A stretch of DNA of 64,000 nt, taken from NCBI RefSeq assembly GCF_038005985.1, contig NZ_JBBOUI010000001.1:2500001-2564000 (forward strand), read 5' to 3'. Position 1 is the first letter of the stretch; each line of letters begins with the position of its first letter. Source of the DNA: Solibacillus sp. FSL R7-0682. GTDB lineage: Bacteria > Bacillota > Bacilli > Bacillales_A > Planococcaceae. The notes under the pieces are model-generated. The model was not told where the DNA came from. It did not search any database and worked only from the letters and a program-made list of their open reading frames with translations. The translations under genes were made by a program, and so were the position numbers. Below, in pieces: positions 53,834-63,354 of the stretch.

Positions 53834-54739
53834 TTAACTATAGGAAGAAGTGGAATGTTTTTCATCATTTTTTTCAAGCTTGAAACTTACTAACGTATCC
53901 TTTTTTATAAAGCCAACCTTAAAGTAAAGTGCGTTTGCAACATCATTTTCATTCTCTACACAAAGAACAATTTTTGGGATATTTTCAAAACTGAAAATTT
54001 CTGTTAGCACTTCTATAAGCAATCGTTTTCCTAACCCTGTTCCTTGATAAGCTGGGTCAATGGCAATATACTCGATATGCGCTTCATTCTCCTGTAAATC
54101 TAATTCAAAATAAGCATAGCCTTGAACTATTTCCCCCTGTTTTAAAATTTTTAAAAAATGCTCGTTAGATTGCTGTAATCGCCTGACTATTGTTTGTGCA
54201 TCATAATAGGTATTAGGAAAAGCAGCTAAATGAATCTTTTCAAACTGTTCAAAGTCTATTGGCAAATAAGGGCTACAACTCATTTTCTTACTAGGTATTA
54301 ACGTTTCTCTTGTTGCCTCCAGTATTAAATGTCTCCCTGTTTGTTGAGCTTGAACATGATTCATAAAAGATGATTGTTCACTATTTAATTCATTAATAAA
54401 AAAATAAAATGTTCGGATTTCTTCATATGATTGCAGTAATTCAAAAAATAATTCTTCTTGTAACAGTACATTAAATGGAATAGAGAACGGTCCCCAAACT
54501 TCTGCACAATCTTCATCAATATCTAATCCAATTAACGCAACAATCTTCCCATCTTGATAAGCAACAAATAAAGAAGTCATTTCTCCATCGATAAAATCCT
54601 CGTTTAGTGTATTAAAAATTTCCTGCTCCTGTTGACCACAATAGCCAATGTGGTGTTCTTTAATGTTATTATGCGCAGCAATAAACTTTGCAGCCTCTCT
54701 AAGTTGTGTAGGCATCATTCTTTCGATTGTGTAATTCAT
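53834..54739 (-). CDS. Tandem GNAT-domain acetyltransferase
   Basis: 301 residues. The C-terminal half carries the acetyl-CoA motif IAIDPAYQGTGLGKRLLIEVL and ENDVANALYFKVGFIKKDT. The N-terminal half (FVAYQDGKIVALIGLDIDEDCAEVWGPFSIP) looks like a degenerate GNAT domain without that motif. Substrate unknown. Confidence 0.83.
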   Translation of the reverse strand: MNYTIERMMPTQLREAAKFIAAHNNIKEHHIGYCGQQEQEIFNTLNEDFIDGEMTSLFVAYQDGKIVALIGLDIDEDCAEVWGPFSIPFNVLLQEELFFELLQSYEEIRTFYFFINELNSEQSSFMNHVQAQQTGRHLILEATRETLIPSKKMSCSPYLPIDFEQFEKIHLAAFPNTYYDAQTIVRRLQQSNEHFLKILKQGEIVQGYAYFELDLQENEAHIEYIAIDPAYQGTGLGKRLLIEVLTEIFSFENIPKIVLCVENENDVANALYFKVGFIKKDTLVSFKLEKNDEKHSTSSYS

Positions 54740-55087
54740 CTCGCATTCTCCTCAACAAATAATGATTGTTTATCACTATACTTTTCCAAACAAAAAGCCC
54801 CTCTGAAAATCAGAAGGACTAGAATTTAAAATTTATTATGTAGAAATAAACTTACAAAAATCGTAAGCTCAATCGAGGTATAATAAATGGGCAGACTAAT
54901 CCTATTTTTGTTTGAAAATGTATATACATTTTTCTCTTAAAAATAGAATTATTTACTCATCGTCCATTCATCATCCCTTCTAATAGATTGAAATGATTAT
55001 AGCATTTCGTGTTTTCAATTTCAAATTATTGTAAATTATAAATCAACAAAATTTTAACTCTCAAAACAATACATTGCTAAATAAGTT
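54740..55087. other. Intergenic region with a terminator-like hairpin
   Basis: Minus-strand hairpin CTTCTGA/TCAGAGG near 54796-54815 is followed by GGCTTTTTG and could end the 55882-55088 unit. The rest is AT-rich with no supported feature. Confidence 0.4.
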
Positions 55088-55594
55088 TCATTTTATTTCC
55101 ATTCCATTAATAATAATATTATTTCCATTCCATTCAATTTTCACTTCTTCTACCCTTGCTTCATTATAAATTTGTTTTTTAAACCAAAGTGGACCATTTA
55201 ATACACCTCTAATTCCAAATGTTCCTGTCGCACCTTGATCCCAACGTATAAAATCAATCGTAAATTTATTATTTGGATACTCCACTGTCTTAATAAGTTC
55301 ATGTCCACCAAACCAAGAAGCAAAAGAGGAAAATAGCAACATGAAAAATAAAGTTGTTGAAAGTGCGAAGGATAATAGAATGGTTAACCAACTTCGTACT
55401 AATCCCCATCCATTACTCGCATAGGAGAAACCTATGAGACTTAAAATAAATGTACCAACACTAAAGATTAGTGAAATAAAAATGGAAGGAGCAATTAACC
55501 AAGTTTTCTCGATCCATGCATAAATTGAATAAACGAATACCCCAATACAAAACAATGTGAAATAGAATGTAAAATAATGAACGAATTTAGCCAT
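55088..55594 (-). CDS. Hypothetical membrane protein
   Basis: 168 residues with three or four membrane helices (YFTFYFTLFCIGVFVYSIYAWI; LIAPSIFISLIFSVGTFILSLIG; WLTILLSFALSTTLFFMLLF) and a small C-terminal soluble domain (IRWDQGATGTFGIRGVLNGPLWFKKQIYNEARVEEVKIEW). It resembles the DUF5412-type small proteins, but I am not sure. Coupled to the DUF3139-like gene. Confidence 0.6.
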   Translation of the reverse strand: MAKFVHYFTFYFTLFCIGVFVYSIYAWIEKTWLIAPSIFISLIFSVGTFILSLIGFSYASNGWGLVRSWLTILLSFALSTTLFFMLLFSSFASWFGGHELIKTVEYPNNKFTIDFIRWDQGATGTFGIRGVLNGPLWFKKQIYNEARVEEVKIEWNGNNIIINGMEIK

Positions 55595-55600
55595 TAAATA

Positions 55601-55882
55601 TCACTTCCTCTCTGTAAACTCTCTATCAGTAACTTCTCCAGCTCCATTCACCCAAATTCGATATTTTTGGTCATTTATTATAACGATCAACGTATATTCA
55701 GAAAACCATTCCCCCCAACCCCCAATCCTATTAATGATTTCAATTTTTTCTATTTCGGTATTTTTAGCTAATACACTTTGTTTAACATCGTTCATTTTTT
55801 GATGTAGCCAAAAATTCATCATTAAGAAACTAAAAACAATACTTAACAAAACAATCGAAATAAGGAGCCCTATTTTTTTCAT
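55601..55882 (-). CDS. DUF3139-like membrane-anchored protein
   Basis: 93 residues: N-terminal helix (IGLLISIVLLSIVFSFLMMNFW) then a soluble domain containing WFSEYTLIVIINDQKYRIWVNGAGEVTDRE. Function unknown. It ends 7 nt before the next gene. Confidence 0.65.
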   Translation of the reverse strand: MKKIGLLISIVLLSIVFSFLMMNFWLHQKMNDVKQSVLAKNTEIEKIEIINRIGGWGEWFSEYTLIVIINDQKYRIWVNGAGEVTDREFTERK

Positions 55883-55993
55883 TATTTCACCTTTTCACTT
55901 GAAAGTTTTTACAATTGACGCCACTCCTTTATAACGAGTTGCCTAAACAATTTTAATTTTGATAAACTTAATCAATATTTAGGGAGGTACAAC

Positions 55994-56716
55994 ATGCGAA
56001 CAAATGAAATTGCAAAATTAACGAACGTACATCCAAACACGGTTCGACTTTATGAAGAATGGGGTTACATATCTTCCGTTCCAAGACAAGCAAATGGCTA
56101 TCGCAATTACTCAGAAATGCACCTTTTGCAAATGCAAATCGCTAGACTAGCCTTTAAGCAGGAATTTATTCAAAATAATTTACGAAAAATGGCAACTCGG
56201 ATTGTCCAGCTAAGCGGGAAAGAAAAATTCAGTGAAGCTTTAGAAGAAGCAAAAAATTATTTATCCTTTTTGAATAATGAACATAGCTATACGATAAAGG
56301 CTGTTCATCTCGTACAAAATTTCTTACACATCCAATTAACTACGGATTATAACTACACCCACAAGGAAATCGCGCAAAAATTACAATTATCAGAAGAAAC
56401 ACTTCGCAATTGGGAACGGAATGGTCTTTATTCAATTAAACGAGATGCACAAAATCGACGTCAATATACAGAAGCTGATATCCAAACACTTTATATTATT
56501 CGCACATTAAGAAGTGCTCATTTTTCCATTGCATCAATTTATCAATTTTTACAATCCATTCATAAAGTTGAAGATGTTCAAGATATTCATACACTTTTAA
56601 ATACACCGAAATTTGTAGATGATTTTCTCCATGTAACTGATGAACTCGAAATCAATTTAAAAAAGGCAATGAAGGATGTTAAATCCATCATTACCTTAAT
56701 CCAATCACATAAGTAA
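55994..56716 (+). CDS. MerR-family protein with two helix-turn-helix domains
   Basis: 240 residues. The N-terminal MerR HTH is EIAKLTNVHPNTVRLYEEWGYISSVPRQANGYRNY. A second MerR-like HTH begins about residue 115 (HKEIAQKLQLSEETLRNWERNGLYSIKRDAQNRRQYTEADI). The two could bridge distant sites or one could be degenerate. GGGAGG precedes the ATG. It ends 12 bp inside the convergent helD-like gene. Target unknown. Confidence 0.85.
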   Translation: MRTNEIAKLTNVHPNTVRLYEEWGYISSVPRQANGYRNYSEMHLLQMQIARLAFKQEFIQNNLRKMATRIVQLSGKEKFSEALEEAKNYLSFLNNEHSYTIKAVHLVQNFLHIQLTTDYNYTHKEIAQKLQLSEETLRNWERNGLYSIKRDAQNRRQYTEADIQTLYIIRTLRSAHFSIASIYQFLQSIHKVEDVQDIHTLLNTPKFVDDFLHVTDELEINLKKAMKDVKSIITLIQSHK

Positions 56717-58732
56717 AGTGGAAGGATCTTTCGCATCCACAAGCATCGTTAAATTGTGCATTGCTCGTGTTGTAGCAATATACAAAAGGCCTTGATCAAA
56801 TGTCGTCATATAGTTTGAATTTGTAACAAACGGGACAATTACGGCATCAAATTCGAGTCCTTTTGCATACTGAATTGTTGTCAAAACTACACCCGCTTCA
56901 AATACTTCACTCTGTCCATCTAATACGTGGAATGCTTGATCGTGTAAATGCTGTTTAATGATGCTCAAATCCTCTACTGTTTTACAAATAATCGCAGTCG
57001 TTTTAAAGGAATTTTTTATAGCTTGTCGAATTTGCTGTAGCATTTCTTCCGTTGAGTTGTAATACATTTCAACAGGCTTTTCGCCGTGACGCTCAATCGG
57101 ATTGATTGTGGAATTTCGCATAAACTGTTTGGCATATATAGCAATTTCATAGGATGAACGATAGCTTGTCGTTAGCTCAACATATTCTGAATTCATTAAA
57201 ATATCCAAGAACGCTTCCTTTGTAATCGTTTCAAAAGGGAGTAATGCCTGGCTAAAATCGCCAATAATTGTTCTTTTACAAGCAAATACTTTTTCAAGAA
57301 CGGCGTATTGAATTGGTGTATAATCCTGCATTTCATCTAATACAAAATGCTGTACGAGCTCATAAGTTTTGATTCCTTCAAAAAATAGTTGGCAATATAA
57401 ATATGGGTATACATCATTAAACTCAAAACACTTATTTTTGAAATGGAAACCTTCCTGTCCTACCTGTTCCATAAAGGCTTCATAAAGTGAAAGTGCAGAA
57501 TTGTGCTGCAAACGTTTCTTTAAACGTTTCACAATTTCATTTTTACTCGGAAGCTTTAGCTCACCATTTCGCTTCCCTTTTAAAACTTGAAGAATATCAT
57601 CGGCCATTAATTCGAGTCTATTTAAGACGGGTTCATTTACATAATTCATAAAGCGTCTTTGTAAATACTCATCTGTAAAATCATAGTCTGCAATTGTCAC
57701 CGATTGATTCTTTAGCATTGTTTTACTTTGTTCCTGTAAAAACCGCTGCAGCCTTTTTACAAATTGATAATTCGATTTGATAGCGGTACGTTTCGCATAG
57801 TCGCTTGTAGGATTTGCTAAAATATACGACACTTCTTGTTCAAAGGACATAAATTTTAGCGAAGAAGGCATAAGTTGCGCGGTTAATTCATCCATTGTTA
57901 AAGAACGGATAGGTTGCTCCCCTAATTCAGGTAATACCGAAGAAATATAATCCCCAAACACTTTATTCGGAGATAAAATAAAAATTCTTTCGGCCTTTAA
58001 TGTCTCACGATATTTATATAATAAGTACGCAATTCGGTGTAATGCAACCGCTGTTTTTCCTGAACCTGCAACCCCTTGAATAATAACATTAGAAGCGGAT
58101 TCATTACGGACAATTTTATTTTGCTCCCGCTGGATTGATGTGACAATTGTTTTCATTTTGTCGTTGGCATGCTGATTTAATGTTTGCTGTAATACTTCAT
58201 CTTGAATAGTTATGGAACTATCCACTATATATTCAATTTTTGAACGTTCTATTTTAAATTGCTTTTTAGCAATTATTTCACCATAAAATCGTCGACCCTT
58301 TGCTTCATAGGATGCTTCTCCTAGTTCAAATTCATAGTACATATTACAAACTGGCGCTCGCCAATCATAAATGAGCGCATTCCCTTCTTCATCAGAAAAG
58401 CCAAAGCGTCCAATATAGAAGGCTTCTGCATCCTTTATAGCTTCACCTGCATAAACAAAATTGAATTTCCCGAAATAGGGAGAATCGATCAACTTTGCAA
58501 GTTGCTGACGCTCATTTACTTGTGCAAAACCTCGTTTGTCTATCATGCTTAATGTTTGCTGGTAATCATATACTTCAAATTTATCTAGCTCGCTATTGTA
58601 GTCAATCATAAATTTTTGTAAATCTTTATAGCTTCGATCCTTAATACTAATATCTTTTGTTAGTTGTTCATACGCTTCGTTTAGTTTCGTTATCGTTTTT
58701 TGAAAATAATTCATCTCTTTTGAGTCCAACAT
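56705..58732 (-). CDS. helD: HelD-like UvrD-family helicase (RNA polymerase recycling factor)
   Basis: 675 residues. N-terminal coiled coil (FQKTITKLNEAYEQLTKDIS), Walker A GVAGSGKTAVALHRIAYLLY, Walker B VLDEMQDYTP, motif IV-VI segments TTSYRSSYEIA, TTIQYAKGLEFDAVIVPF and LLYIATTRAMHNLTML. HelD removes stalled RNA polymerase from DNA. It is about 100 residues shorter than B. subtilis HelD (774), so it may be a paralogue. GGAGGG precedes the ATG. Confidence 0.85.
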   Translation of the reverse strand: MLDSKEMNYFQKTITKLNEAYEQLTKDISIKDRSYKDLQKFMIDYNSELDKFEVYDYQQTLSMIDKRGFAQVNERQQLAKLIDSPYFGKFNFVYAGEAIKDAEAFYIGRFGFSDEEGNALIYDWRAPVCNMYYEFELGEASYEAKGRRFYGEIIAKKQFKIERSKIEYIVDSSITIQDEVLQQTLNQHANDKMKTIVTSIQREQNKIVRNESASNVIIQGVAGSGKTAVALHRIAYLLYKYRETLKAERIFILSPNKVFGDYISSVLPELGEQPIRSLTMDELTAQLMPSSLKFMSFEQEVSYILANPTSDYAKRTAIKSNYQFVKRLQRFLQEQSKTMLKNQSVTIADYDFTDEYLQRRFMNYVNEPVLNRLELMADDILQVLKGKRNGELKLPSKNEIVKRLKKRLQHNSALSLYEAFMEQVGQEGFHFKNKCFEFNDVYPYLYCQLFFEGIKTYELVQHFVLDEMQDYTPIQYAVLEKVFACKRTIIGDFSQALLPFETITKEAFLDILMNSEYVELTTSYRSSYEIAIYAKQFMRNSTINPIERHGEKPVEMYYNSTEEMLQQIRQAIKNSFKTTAIICKTVEDLSIIKQHLHDQAFHVLDGQSEVFEAGVVLTTIQYAKGLEFDAVIVPFVTNSNYMTTFDQGLLYIATTRAMHNLTMLVDAKDPSTLLM

Positions 58733-58901
58733 AAATAGCCCTCCTTTATACAGTAAAACTTATTTTAACGAACTAAATCTGGCTGGTGTATCAGTAGAGG
58801 GTTTTCAATATTAATTACCTAAAATTTACACTATCAATATTATTTATTTGTTCTGGAAATGATATAATGACAGAAAATTCTACATTTTGAGGAGGATTCC
58901 C

Positions 58902-60149
58902 TTGAAGCTTACGAAAGAAGAAAAATCTTGGATTCTTTATGATTGTGGCAACTCGGCTTATTCCTTGGCGATCACAACTGCACTTTTCCCGATCGTTTTC
59001 GGTATGTTTGATGGGGTCAATAGTATGGATTTAGGTTATTTTAATTCCTTAGCTAGTATACTAGTTGCCGTGCTTAGCCCTATTCTTGGGGCATTTGCCG
59101 ATTATAAAGACAAAAAGAAGCGGTTCTTCACTTTCTTTGCATTACTTGGAATTTTAACGACGTTTTCCTTTGCCTTCATTTCTCCAGATAGTGGGCAATG
59201 GCAGTTACTAATCGTACTTTATGTTTTATCTTGTATCGGCTTTGCAGGTGCTAATATTTTTTATGACTCATTTTTAGTTGATGTAGCTTCAGACCAGCGA
59301 ATGGATAAAGTATCTACAAGTGGATTTGCATTTGGCTATATTTCAAGTGTTATACCATTCGGGATTAGCTTGGGCGTTATATTGTTTATGGGGATGGATG
59401 TGGCAATTGGCTATCAAATTGGGTTCTTTATTACCGCACTTTGGTGGGGGTTATTAACAATTCCAATGATTAAAGATGTACAACAGCGTCATTATATTGA
59501 GCCAGAGCCAAATCCAATTGGTAACAGCTTTAAACGATTAGGAACAACTTTTTTGGAAATTAAAAATTATAAAGTAGTATTTATTTTTTTAATCGCATAT
59601 TTTTTCTATATAGATGGAGTTGATACTATCATTAAAATGGTCGTACCATATGCTACAAGTGTGTTAGGTAGTGATGGTCTAAATACATTTATGCTCCTCG
59701 CCATTTTATTAGTAATTCAAATTATCGCGTTTCCATGTGCGCTTATTTACGGGACGTTAGCGAAAAAATATTCAACAAGACTTATGATTATCATTGGTAT
59801 TACAACTTATATCATTTCCTGTATTGCCGCATTCTTTATTTCTGAAATGTGGCATATCTTCATCCTTGGTGCAATGATTGGTTCAGCTCAAGGCGGAATT
59901 CAAGCATTAAGTCGCTCTTATTATGGAAAGATCATTCCGAAAGAGCGGTCCAATGAATTTTTCGGGTTCTATAATATTTTTGGGAAATTTGCAGCCATCG
60001 TCGGACCCTTTTTAATGGCCTTAACGACAACTATGACTGGTGAAGCAAAATATAGTATTTTATCGATTATTCCTTTGTTCATAATCGGGTTAGTTGTATT
60101 TTTACTATTACCAAAGGACCCTACCTATCGAGCAAAAACTGTGAGGTAA
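58902..60149 (+). CDS. UMF1-type MFS transporter (Atg22/YxiO-like)
   Basis: About 415 residues, twelve helices; N-terminal SWILYDCGNSAYSLAITTALFPI and GGIQALSRSYYGKIIPKERSNEFFGFYNIFGK are UMF1 hallmarks. TTG at 58902 follows GGAGG by 6 nt; an in-frame TTG at 58887 precedes that site. The family likely exports amino acids or other solutes. Ends 1 nt before the next gene starts. Confidence 0.88.
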   Translation: MKLTKEEKSWILYDCGNSAYSLAITTALFPIVFGMFDGVNSMDLGYFNSLASILVAVLSPILGAFADYKDKKKRFFTFFALLGILTTFSFAFISPDSGQWQLLIVLYVLSCIGFAGANIFYDSFLVDVASDQRMDKVSTSGFAFGYISSVIPFGISLGVILFMGMDVAIGYQIGFFITALWWGLLTIPMIKDVQQRHYIEPEPNPIGNSFKRLGTTFLEIKNYKVVFIFLIAYFFYIDGVDTIIKMVVPYATSVLGSDGLNTFMLLAILLVIQIIAFPCALIYGTLAKKYSTRLMIIIGITTYIISCIAAFFISEMWHIFILGAMIGSAQGGIQALSRSYYGKIIPKERSNEFFGFYNIFGKFAAIVGPFLMALTTTMTGEAKYSILSIIPLFIIGLVVFLLLPKDPTYRAKTVR

Positions 60150-60150
60150 A

Positions 60151-61437
60151 ATGATGGTTAAAAAACAAAAATATTGCATCGTCATTTCTTACGATGCCTT
60201 TTCAAAAGATAACTGGGAAAGTGCCAAAAGCCAACCGAATTTAGCAAAATTAATTGCAAATGGTGCTTCAACAAACCGTGTAAAGAGTGTATATCCAACA
60301 CTGACATATGTCGTTCACAGCTCCTACGTAACAGGACTTTATCCAAATAAACACGGTGTCTTTCATAATAATCCGTTTCAACCGTTCATTCCGGAAGAAG
60401 ATCAAAATTGGCATTGGTTTAGAAAAAATATTAAGGTTCCTACGATTTATGAAGCAGCTAGGAAAAAAGGATTTAAAACAGCAGGTATTTTATGGCCTGT
60501 CACTGGAAAGGCAAAAATTGATTTTAATATACCTGAAATAAAAGCGGTAAAAAACGAAAACCAAGCATTGAAAATCCTAAAAAATGGAAGTAAATTATTT
60601 ACCCTTGCTATGGAATTGAAACATGGCAAAGTACGCCAAGGTATTGCTCAGCCGCATTTGGATGACTTCATTACCCTTTGTGCCGTAGATACAATTAAAA
60701 CAAAAAAGCCAAATCTTCTATTGATGCACCTTATTGATTTAGATGACTCAAAACATTTATACGGAACGAAAGGACCTCATATTAACAATGTTATCGAACG
60801 AATGGATCGTCGGATTGGTGATATTGTTGAAGCTGTAAAAGATGCAGGCATTATGGATGAAACAACATTTATCATTGTTGGAGATCATGGTCAACTAGAT
60901 GTCCGCTATAAAATACATTTAAATCGTTTATTTTATGAGAATAATTTAATTTACGAGGAAAAGGGAACGCTAAAATGGCGCGCCTATGTGCAAGGTGCGG
61001 GTGGAGCAGCTTATTTACATGTACAACAAGGGGATGAATTAGCAAAGGCTGCAGCACTAACACTATTAGAGGAAGCATTACAAAAAGCGGAATATGGACT
61101 AGAAGCAATTTATAAGAAAAAGGATCTTCAGCAATTACATGTAGATGATGCATTTGACTATATGATTGAGGCGAAAGAAGGCTATTGCTTTGAAGATGAC
61201 TACAAAAAAGAAGCTATTGTGGATTTACATGCCATCGGTAAAAAATACGCGACCCATGGCTACTCTCCTGAAAAACCTAATTATACAAGTAATCTAATTG
61301 TTTCAGGTAATTCTATTAAAACGGGCATGACTATAGGGGAAGTAAGTGTTGTTGATATTGCACCAACAATTGCACATATTTTAGATATTCCGTTTAACAA
61401 AACCGATGGACGTACATTATTTGAAATATTTAATTAA
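60151..61437 (+). CDS. Type I phosphodiesterase / nucleotide pyrophosphatase family protein
   Basis: 428 residues of the alkaline phosphatase superfamily. Metal and nucleophile motifs: VISYDAF, YPTLTYVVHSSYVTGLYPNKHGVF (nucleophile Thr), HLIDLDDSKHLYG and VGDHGQLDV. No signal peptide, so it is cytoplasmic. Coupled to the UMF1 transporter; the pair may handle a phosphodiester or phosphonate solute. GAGGT precedes two adjacent ATG codons. Confidence 0.86.
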   Translation: MMVKKQKYCIVISYDAFSKDNWESAKSQPNLAKLIANGASTNRVKSVYPTLTYVVHSSYVTGLYPNKHGVFHNNPFQPFIPEEDQNWHWFRKNIKVPTIYEAARKKGFKTAGILWPVTGKAKIDFNIPEIKAVKNENQALKILKNGSKLFTLAMELKHGKVRQGIAQPHLDDFITLCAVDTIKTKKPNLLLMHLIDLDDSKHLYGTKGPHINNVIERMDRRIGDIVEAVKDAGIMDETTFIIVGDHGQLDVRYKIHLNRLFYENNLIYEEKGTLKWRAYVQGAGGAAYLHVQQGDELAKAAALTLLEEALQKAEYGLEAIYKKKDLQQLHVDDAFDYMIEAKEGYCFEDDYKKEAIVDLHAIGKKYATHGYSPEKPNYTSNLIVSGNSIKTGMTIGEVSVVDIAPTIAHILDIPFNKTDGRTLFEIFN

Positions 61438-61496
61438 AATATGAGACGCTTGAAATTAAAATGTATCGCCTATATATAATGCAAGGAAAATTAGGG

Positions 61497-61717
61497 TGGG
61501 ACAAAACCAAAACATCATTTTTCTCGAGTGAGAAAAATGATGTTTTTTGTAATTGGTTTCCGTTGCGGGACGTTTTCCGGAGGCGTGCCAGAGCCTGTAG
61601 TCTCAGGCGTCACACTATTCCCCCAGGAGCCGCCCCTCCACTACAACCAATTTATTAAGTATCCAATTTTTAATACTGTATTTTACCGTAAATAGAGAAA
61701 TTTTCACTTCTGTCCCA
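61497..61717. repeat. Composite intergenic repeat element, copy B
   Basis: Bounded by inverted GTGGGACA (start) and TGTCCCAG (end). It contains a terminator hairpin at 61511-61546, then the conserved block 61565-61650 (GCGGGACGTTTTCC, TCTCAGGCGT, CCCCAGGAG, CTCCACTACAACCA). That block matches copy A at 9192-9284 in order and spacing. Non-coding. Confidence 0.65.
61511..61546 (+). terminator. Intrinsic terminator of the phosphodiesterase gene
   Basis: Stem AACATCATTTTTCTC / GAGAAAAATGATGTT with CGAGT loop, then TTTT. Confidence 0.75.
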
Positions 61718-61747
61718 GTCTCAGTTATCGTACAAATATATGATTGT

Positions 61748-62710
61748 TTAATCACTAAATAATGCGAAAGGCTTCATTAGTAAATTTAATGTTTCTTCTA
61801 AAAAATTTGTTATCGTACTAGCATTCGCAATACCTTCTTCTATTCGATCAAAGCGAAATGCGCGAATAATAGCAAATAAATGTAGCACAGCTTCTTTTTC
61901 TATTGCATTAAACTCTCTTTGTGTACAATACTGATTTATAAAACTTATAAATCTCTCTTCAGGTGTCTTATGCCCTTTATATTCAACATGCCAGCATAAA
62001 TAAATGCCGACAGCTATACATTCATTAACAAGCACTTCATCCCCCGCTATATTAAAATCAAACAGACCACTAATTTCATATTTTTCATTAAACAACATAT
62101 TATAATAGCAAAAATCACCCTGTGTAGCTGCTTTTGGTAAAGACGGCCACATTAGCCTCAATTTTTCTCTATGAGCATTATAATAAGTTGAAATGAGTGC
62201 TGTAATTTCTTCTTTGGGGTAACTCTCTTGTAATTTTAAAAAGCTTAATTCATTTTCATCATAATCGCCAAGCTTTTCTGTTTGATTACCTCCAAACATT
62301 GCCCAAGATGTTGATTGAAATAGCCTAATATTTTGTTGGAGAGAAAGCTGATGCATTTTTCCTAATGCAGTTGCAATATTAGTAAGAACCCTATCATTAA
62401 CATATTGCAATTCTGCCCCATAGACTCTTCTTTCTAATGTGTATATAAACGTTCCAAACTGTACTACAAAAGAATTGGCAGTTGTTTTTAAAAAGCTAGT
62501 ACAAGGTAGAATATTTGCCAATTGATTTGCAAATATACAAACATCATTTATACGATAATTTGTATATTTCTCAGCTTTTAAAATAAACTGTTCTCCATTA
62601 ATACTTTCAATCTCAATTAATTTCTTATCAGAATCTCGTATGACACGAAACTGTTGTATATCTATATTCCAGTGATCGAGTATTTGATTTATCGGAATAG
62701 TAAATGCCAT
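61748..62710 (-). CDS. Aminoglycoside phosphotransferase-like kinase (CotS/HSK fold)
   Basis: 320 residues with the APH/choline kinase pattern: ATP-binding lobe (IESINGEQFILKAEKYTNYRI), catalytic loop TQGDFCYYNMLFN (usual HGDxxxxN, here Gln for His) and metal-binding LFDFNIAGDEVLVNE. Substrate unknown; similar proteins phosphorylate small molecules or spore proteins. The replaced histidine might reduce activity. Confidence 0.78.
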   Translation of the reverse strand: MAFTIPINQILDHWNIDIQQFRVIRDSDKKLIEIESINGEQFILKAEKYTNYRINDVCIFANQLANILPCTSFLKTTANSFVVQFGTFIYTLERRVYGAELQYVNDRVLTNIATALGKMHQLSLQQNIRLFQSTSWAMFGGNQTEKLGDYDENELSFLKLQESYPKEEITALISTYYNAHREKLRLMWPSLPKAATQGDFCYYNMLFNEKYEISGLFDFNIAGDEVLVNECIAVGIYLCWHVEYKGHKTPEERFISFINQYCTQREFNAIEKEAVLHLFAIIRAFRFDRIEEGIANASTITNFLEETLNLLMKPFALFSD

Positions 62711-62730
62711 GTTCTACTCCTCTATCTCTA

Positions 62731-63270
62731 TCATTTTTTTGGCCTTTCATTGTAAGGAATATTTTTTTCTCGAGCCGTATTGTAAATATAGCTTGTAACG
62801 TGAAATTTATTTTCCTTCATTACAATTTCCTTACCATCGACTGTAGTAAAAATATGTTCCCCAAGATCGTTTGGTACAAATTCTAACGTAACTTCCTTCA
62901 CATCTGCCCAATCTAAAGATTTTTCAGTTATAAACTTCTTAAAAACAATTTTTTCTGAATCAATAACCGTATAGATTTGCGACGTACTATAAAGTAAAGT
63001 AAATCCTAAAAGTACAATTAAAATACTAGCTACTGCTGTCAAAGCTGTCCGTTTCCAAAATTGCAGCATACTCGCCCCTGCAAATACAGCAAAGGCAATA
63101 ATAATTATTGATGCACTTGTTCCAAAGGAATAGACAAATAATTTCGTATCATCTTTAAACAAAGTGTCAATGAGTATAATTGGTACAAAAATTGCAAAAA
63201 GTGGTGAAATAATTAAGCATGCAATTGCTGCCATTGAAAAAAATAAGCGTGGTGAAAAATTTTTAAACAT
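62731..63270 (-). CDS. Hypothetical membrane protein with PH-like cytosolic domain
   Basis: About 179 residues: three or four membrane helices (FFSMAAIACLIISPLFAIFVPIILI; SIIIIAFAVFAGASMLQFW; AVASILIVLLGFTLLY), then a beta-rich segment (VIDSEKIVFKKFITEKSLDWADVKEVTLEF) like bacterial PH domains. The ATG at 63270 follows GGGGGAG. Function unknown. Confidence 0.65.
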   Translation of the reverse strand: MFKNFSPRLFFSMAAIACLIISPLFAIFVPIILIDTLFKDDTKLFVYSFGTSASIIIIAFAVFAGASMLQFWKRTALTAVASILIVLLGFTLLYSTSQIYTVIDSEKIVFKKFITEKSLDWADVKEVTLEFVPNDLGEHIFTTVDGKEIVMKENKFHVTSYIYNTAREKNIPYNERPKK

Positions 63271-63354
63271 ACAACTCCCCCTTATCCAGTACACTTCCAT
63301 TATATAACAATATTAGTATATTTTTAAATTTATTTATATTTAAACTTCAATTCA

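Noticed and set aside
61461-61658. Plus-strand reading of 65 codons over the repeat
   Set aside because: The start has no ribosome site and the frame runs through a terminator hairpin and the dispersed repeat.
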